This document shows positions 61,021-64,000 of a stretch of 64,000 bases of DNA, one piece after another. Position 1 is the stretch's first letter, and the number at the start of each line of letters is the position of its first letter. A program made the translations under genes and the position numbers. Under the pieces are notes generated by a model. It saw only the letters and a list, made by a program, of their open reading frames with translations, was not told where the DNA came from and ran no database searches. Source of the DNA: Pseudomonas sp. GD03919 (GTDB lineage Bacteria; Pseudomonadota; Gammaproteobacteria; Pseudomonadales; Pseudomonadaceae); contig NZ_CP104582.1 in the NCBI RefSeq assembly GCF_029814935.1, positions 930,001 to 994,000 of the forward strand, written 5' to 3'.

Positions 61021-62160
61021 ATGATTCCCAGAACCCTATTCAGCTCCGATCACGAACTGTTCCGCGATAGCGTGCGCAAGTTTCTCGACCAGGAGGCCGT
61101 GCCTTATCACCAGCGGTGGGAGAAGGACGGTCATGTCGACCGTGCGCTGTGGAACAAGGCGGGCGAGGCCGGCATGCTCTGTTCGCATATTCCCGAGGCG
61201 TATGGCGGTATGGCGGCTGATTTCCTCTACAGCACCGTGGTGATCGAGGAGATCGGCCGCCTGGGTCTGACCGGCATTGGATTTTCCCTGCACTCGGATA
61301 TCGTTGCGCCCTACATCCTGCATTACGGCAGCGAGGCGCAGAAGCAACATTACCTGCCCAAGTTGGTGAGCGGCGAGATGGTCACCGCCATCGCCATGAC
61401 CGAACCGGGTGCCGGTTCCGACCTGCAGGGCGTGAAGACCACTGCGGTGCTCGATGGCGACGAATACGTGATCAATGGCTCGAAGACGTTCATCACCAAC
61501 GGCTGGCTGGCCGATCTGGTGATCGTCGTGGCCAAGACCGATCCCAAGGCTGGCGCCAAAGGCACCAGCCTGTTCCTGGTCGAGGCCAATACCCCCGGAT
61601 TTTCCAAGGGCAAGCGCCTGGAAAAGGTCGGCATGAAGGCGCAGGACACCTCCGAGCTGTTTTTCCAGGACGTGCGCGTACCCAAAGAAAATCTGCTGGG
61701 GCAGCCAGGGATGGGCTTCGCCTACCTGATGCAGGAGTTGCCGCAAGAGCGCCTGACCGTGGGCATCGGTGCCCTGGCCTCGGCCGAAGCGGCGCTGCAG
61801 TGGACACTCGACTACACCCGCGAGCGCAAGGCCTTTGGCAAGGCCGTGGCGGATTTCCAGAACACCCGCTTCAAGCTGGCTGAGATGGCAACGGAGATTC
61901 AGGTTGGCCGCATTTTCATCGATCGCTGCCTGGAGCTGCACCTGCAGGGCAAGCTGGATGTGCCGACTGCGGCGATGATCAAGTACTGGAGCACCGATCT
62001 GCAGTGCAAGGTGCTTGATGAATGCGTGCAGCTGCACGGCGGTTACGGCTACATGTGGGAGTATCCGGTGGCGCGGGCCTGGGCCGATGCGCGGGTGCAA
62101 CGCATCTACGCCGGCACCAACGAGATCATGAAGGAGATCATCGCTCGTTCGCTGGTGTAA
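61021..62160 (+). CDS. Acyl-CoA dehydrogenase
   Basis: The 379-residue FAD flavoprotein introduces a double bond into acyl-CoA and passes electrons to ETF. Family motifs are present: AIAMTEPGAGSDLQGVKTTA (FAD/substrate loop), QDTSELFFQDVRVPKENLLG and the C-terminal QLHGGYGYMWEYPVARAWAD with RIYAGTNEIMKEII. The active-site Glu and chain-length preference cannot be fixed by eye; long-chain or branched-chain substrates are possible. It is divergent from the GlxA-type regulator and convergent with an aldo/keto reductase. Confidence 0.92.
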   Translation: MIPRTLFSSDHELFRDSVRKFLDQEAVPYHQRWEKDGHVDRALWNKAGEAGMLCSHIPEAYGGMAADFLYSTVVIEEIGRLGLTGIGFSLHSDIVAPYILHYGSEAQKQHYLPKLVSGEMVTAIAMTEPGAGSDLQGVKTTAVLDGDEYVINGSKTFITNGWLADLVIVVAKTDPKAGAKGTSLFLVEANTPGFSKGKRLEKVGMKAQDTSELFFQDVRVPKENLLGQPGMGFAYLMQELPQERLTVGIGALASAEAALQWTLDYTRERKAFGKAVADFQNTRFKLAEMATEIQVGRIFIDRCLELHLQGKLDVPTAAMIKYWSTDLQCKVLDECVQLHGGYGYMWEYPVARAWADARVQRIYAGTNEIMKEIIARSLV

Positions 62161-62164
62161 ATCC

Positions 62165-62229
62165 GTAGGGGGCGCTGTGCGCGCCTGCAACGCTGAGGTG
62201 CTTGGCGGTGCGCACGGCACACCCTGCGT
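62165..62229. repeat. GTAGGGTGCGC palindrome, copy 3
   Basis: GTAGGGGGCGCTGTGCGCGCC begins and GGTGCGCACGGCACACCCTGC ends the element, between convergent genes. It is related to 9643-9721 and 49518-49565. Confidence 0.6.
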
Positions 62230-62235
62230 GGTGCG

Positions 62236-63273
62236 TCAGGGCGCCGGGTTGGGTTCCGCCTTGTGAATCGCCTCGATACCGGCGAGCACTTCTTCGGAAA
62301 GCTTCAGCTCGGCGCTGGCCAGGTTGCTGTCCAGTTGCTCCAGGCTGGTGGCGCCGATGATGTTGCTGGTCACGAAAGGCTGCGCGGTGACGAAGGCCAG
62401 GGCCATCTGCGCGGGATCCAGGCCGTGTTCGCGGGCCAGAGCCACGTAGCGTGAACAGGCGGCTTCGGCTTGCGGATTGGTGTAGCGGGCGAAGCGGCTG
62501 AACAGGCTGATGCGCGCGCCGGCCGGGCGGGCGCCGCCTTCGTACTTGCCGCTGAGCATGCCGAAGGCCAGTGGTGAGTAGGCCAGCAGACCGCACTGTT
62601 CGCGAATCGCCACTTCCGCCAGGCCCACCTCGAAGCTGCGATTGAGCAGGTTGTAGGGGTTCTGGATCGACACGGCGCGCGGCCAGCCACGGCTCTCGGC
62701 CAGTTGCAGGAACTTCATCGTGCCCCAGGGTGTTTCGTTGGACAGGCCGATATGACGGATCTTGCCGGCCTTGACCTGCTCGTCGAGCACTTCCAGGGTT
62801 TCCTCCAGGGGCGTGAACTCGACGTCCTTGTGCTTGTAGTCGAGCTGGCCGAAGAAGTTGGTCGGGCGCTCCGGCCAGTGCAACTGGTACAGATCGATCC
62901 AGTCGGTCTGCAGGCGTTTCAGGCTGGCATCCAGAGCGGCGACGATGTGCTGGCGGTTGAATTTCAGCTGGCCATCGCGGATATGGCTGATGCCATTGCC
63001 GGGGCCTGCGATCTTGCTGGCCAGAATCCAGTCGGCGCGGTCGCCGCGCTGCCTGAAGTAGCTGCCGATGATTTGCTCGGTCTTGCTGTAGGTCTCGGCG
63101 CGCGGCGGCACCGGGTACATTTCGGCGGTATCGATGAAGTTGACGCCGCTGGCCTTGGCCCGCTCGATCTGGGCATGGCCTTCGCGCTCGCTGTTCTGCT
63201 CACCCCAGGTCATGGTGCCCAGGCACAGGGCGCTGACATCGAGTCCGGTTCGGCCTAGCTTGCGGTATTCCAT
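62236..63273 (-). CDS. Aldo/keto reductase (Tas-like)
   Basis: This 345-residue NADPH-dependent aldo/keto reductase is of the Tas/YghZ-like group. It begins MEYRKLGRTGLDVSALCLGT, and the active-site Asp and Tyr lie in NFIDTAEMYPVPP; Lys is in LASKIAGPGN and His in YQLHWPER. The cofactor end NIIGATSLEQLDSNL is intact. ATG 63273 has AAGGAG 6 bases upstream. The substrate is unknown; E. coli Tas can compensate for prephenate dehydrogenase loss. Confidence 0.92.
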   Translation of the reverse strand: MEYRKLGRTGLDVSALCLGTMTWGEQNSEREGHAQIERAKASGVNFIDTAEMYPVPPRAETYSKTEQIIGSYFRQRGDRADWILASKIAGPGNGISHIRDGQLKFNRQHIVAALDASLKRLQTDWIDLYQLHWPERPTNFFGQLDYKHKDVEFTPLEETLEVLDEQVKAGKIRHIGLSNETPWGTMKFLQLAESRGWPRAVSIQNPYNLLNRSFEVGLAEVAIREQCGLLAYSPLAFGMLSGKYEGGARPAGARISLFSRFARYTNPQAEAACSRYVALAREHGLDPAQMALAFVTAQPFVTSNIIGATSLEQLDSNLASAELKLSEEVLAGIEAIHKAEPNPAP

Positions 63274-63449
63274 GAGGTACTCCTTTGGCAAAACAGTCAT
63301 ACAAGCAGGTTGAATTTTTTTTCGCAATCCGGATAATCCGGCACCTCTTTCTGCGGTGGAAGTGATGCGCCGCCTGCCGAAGAATCTTGCCGTATTGTGG
63401 ACGCGCTGACCCGAGCCCCCGATAGCGTCCGTATGCGGCTGCCTTTGAC

Positions 63450-63478
63450 TTGTCAAAGTACGCACTATTCAGTAAGAT
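63450..63478 (+). promoter_or_regulatory. Sigma-70 promoter for rplM-rpsI
   Basis: TTGTCA and TAAGAT are spaced exactly 17 bases, giving a predicted start near 63485 and a leader of about 36 bases before rplM. Confidence 0.65.
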
Positions 63479-63520
63479 CCGCCGTCTATTTTTGCTGGGC
63501 GGCCCCTGAGGCTATAAAGA

Positions 63521-63949
63521 ATGAAAACTTTTACTGCTAAACCAGAAACAGTAAAGCGCGACTGGTTCGTCGTTGATGCTGCTGGTCAGACCCTGGGTCG
63601 TCTGGCCACTGAAATCGCGAGCCGTCTGCGTGGCAAGCACAAGCCTGAGTACACTCCTCACGTTGACACCGGTGACTACATCGTCGTGATCAATGCAGAG
63701 CAGGTGCGCGTGACCGGTGCCAAGACCAGCGACAAGATGTACTACTCCCACTCCGGTTTCCCGGGCGGCATCAAAGAAATCAACTTCGAGAAGTTGATTG
63801 CTCGTGCGCCTGAGCGCGTGATCGAGACTGCGGTCAAAGGCATGCTGCCGAAGAACCCGCTGGGTCGCGACATGTACCGTAAGCTGAAGGTGTACAAGGG
63901 TGCCACTCACCCGCACACTGCTCAGCAGCCCCAAGAACTGAAGATTTAA
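63521..63949 (+). CDS. rplM: 50S ribosomal protein L13
   Basis: L13 is an early-assembly protein of the large ribosomal subunit. The 142-residue length is exact for the family, with [20 protein letters not shown] near the N-terminus and [20 protein letters not shown] near the end. It leads the rplM-rpsI operon, 14 bases before rpsI. Confidence 0.98.
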   Translation: MKTFTAKPETVKRDWFVVDAAGQTLGRLATEIASRLRGKHKPEYTPHVDTGDYIVVINAEQVRVTGAKTSDKMYYSHSGFPGGIKEINFEKLIARAPERVIETAVKGMLPKNPLGRDMYRKLKVYKGATHPHTAQQPQELKI

Positions 63950-63963
63950 CGGAATAGTTCATT

Positions 63964-64000
63964 ATGTCGGCGACTCAAAACTACGGCACTGGCCGTCGCA
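63964..64000 (+). CDS. rpsI: 30S ribosomal protein S9 (5' end only)
   Basis: The first 12 codons, MSATQNYGTGRR, are visible before the window ends. This N-terminus and its position after rplM identify S9, which contacts the P-site tRNA. GGAATAG lies upstream of the ATG. Confidence 0.93.
   Translation, partial: MSATQNYGTGRR

Overview
The window looks like a stretch of Pseudomonas core chromosome. GC is high, genes are densely packed, and every block is a familiar pseudomonad neighbourhood: roxSR, gatCAB, mreBCD-maf-rng-yhdP-nitrilase-tldD, ptsO-rapZ-ptsN-hpf-rpoN-lptBAC-kdsCD, mlaFEDCB-ibaG-murA-hisGDC-algW, cysD-cysNC, zapG, trpS, zapE and rplM-rpsI. From memory, the order follows the region between rplM and the dpp operon of P. 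aeruginosa. Two differences fit a relative outside that species: no fagA-fumC-sodA block lies between ptsO and pmbA, and the dpp locus has a single binding protein and no porin. The exact species is not determined here; the P. mendocina/oleovorans group is only a guess.

Layout. 1-6.6 kb: a Bcr/CflA-type MFS exporter, a DUF411 protein, a frameshifted DUF4345-like membrane gene, trmA, an NCS2 purine permease and an orphan REC/HD-GYP protein that has lost its key residues. 6.7-12.5 kb: dppABCDF on the minus strand. 12.7-18.9 kb: a SIMPL protein, the redox pair roxSR, an AEC transporter, a carboxymuconolactone decarboxylase-family protein, a CaCA exchanger and an RlpA-like lipoprotein. 18.9-22.2 kb: gatCAB. 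22.4-35.4 kb, mostly plus strand: cell shape (mreBCD), Maf, RNase G, YhdP, a nitrilase, TldD, DarP (minus strand) and PmbA. 35.5-42.5 kb, minus strand: nitrogen PTS, RapZ, HPF, sigma-54, LptBAC and KdsCD. 42.7-50.7 kb, plus strand: Mla lipid transport, IbaG, MurA, HisG, HisD and HisC. 50.7-64 kb: AlgW, a Nif3-family protein, sulfate activation (CysD, CysNC), ZapG, a hydrolase, TrpS, ZapE, a GlxA-type regulator divergent from an acyl-CoA dehydrogenase, an aldo/keto reductase, L13 and the start of S9.

The dominant theme is the cell envelope. Lpt and Kds genes build and export LPS, Mla maintains outer-membrane asymmetry, MurA starts peptidoglycan synthesis, MreBCD sets cell shape, and AlgW signals envelope stress. 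Regulatory layers sit among them: sigma-54 with the nitrogen PTS, RapZ and RoxSR.

I found no mobile island, phage, CRISPR array or defence locus, and no convincing new multi-gene system. The main points of interest are small: an in-frame REP element inside a lipoprotein signal peptide, several dispersed palindrome families most of which begin with GTAG, a doubly degenerate REC/HD-GYP protein, a probable ATT start for mreC, a C-terminal extra domain on TrpS, and a single-base frameshift in a DUF4345-like gene.
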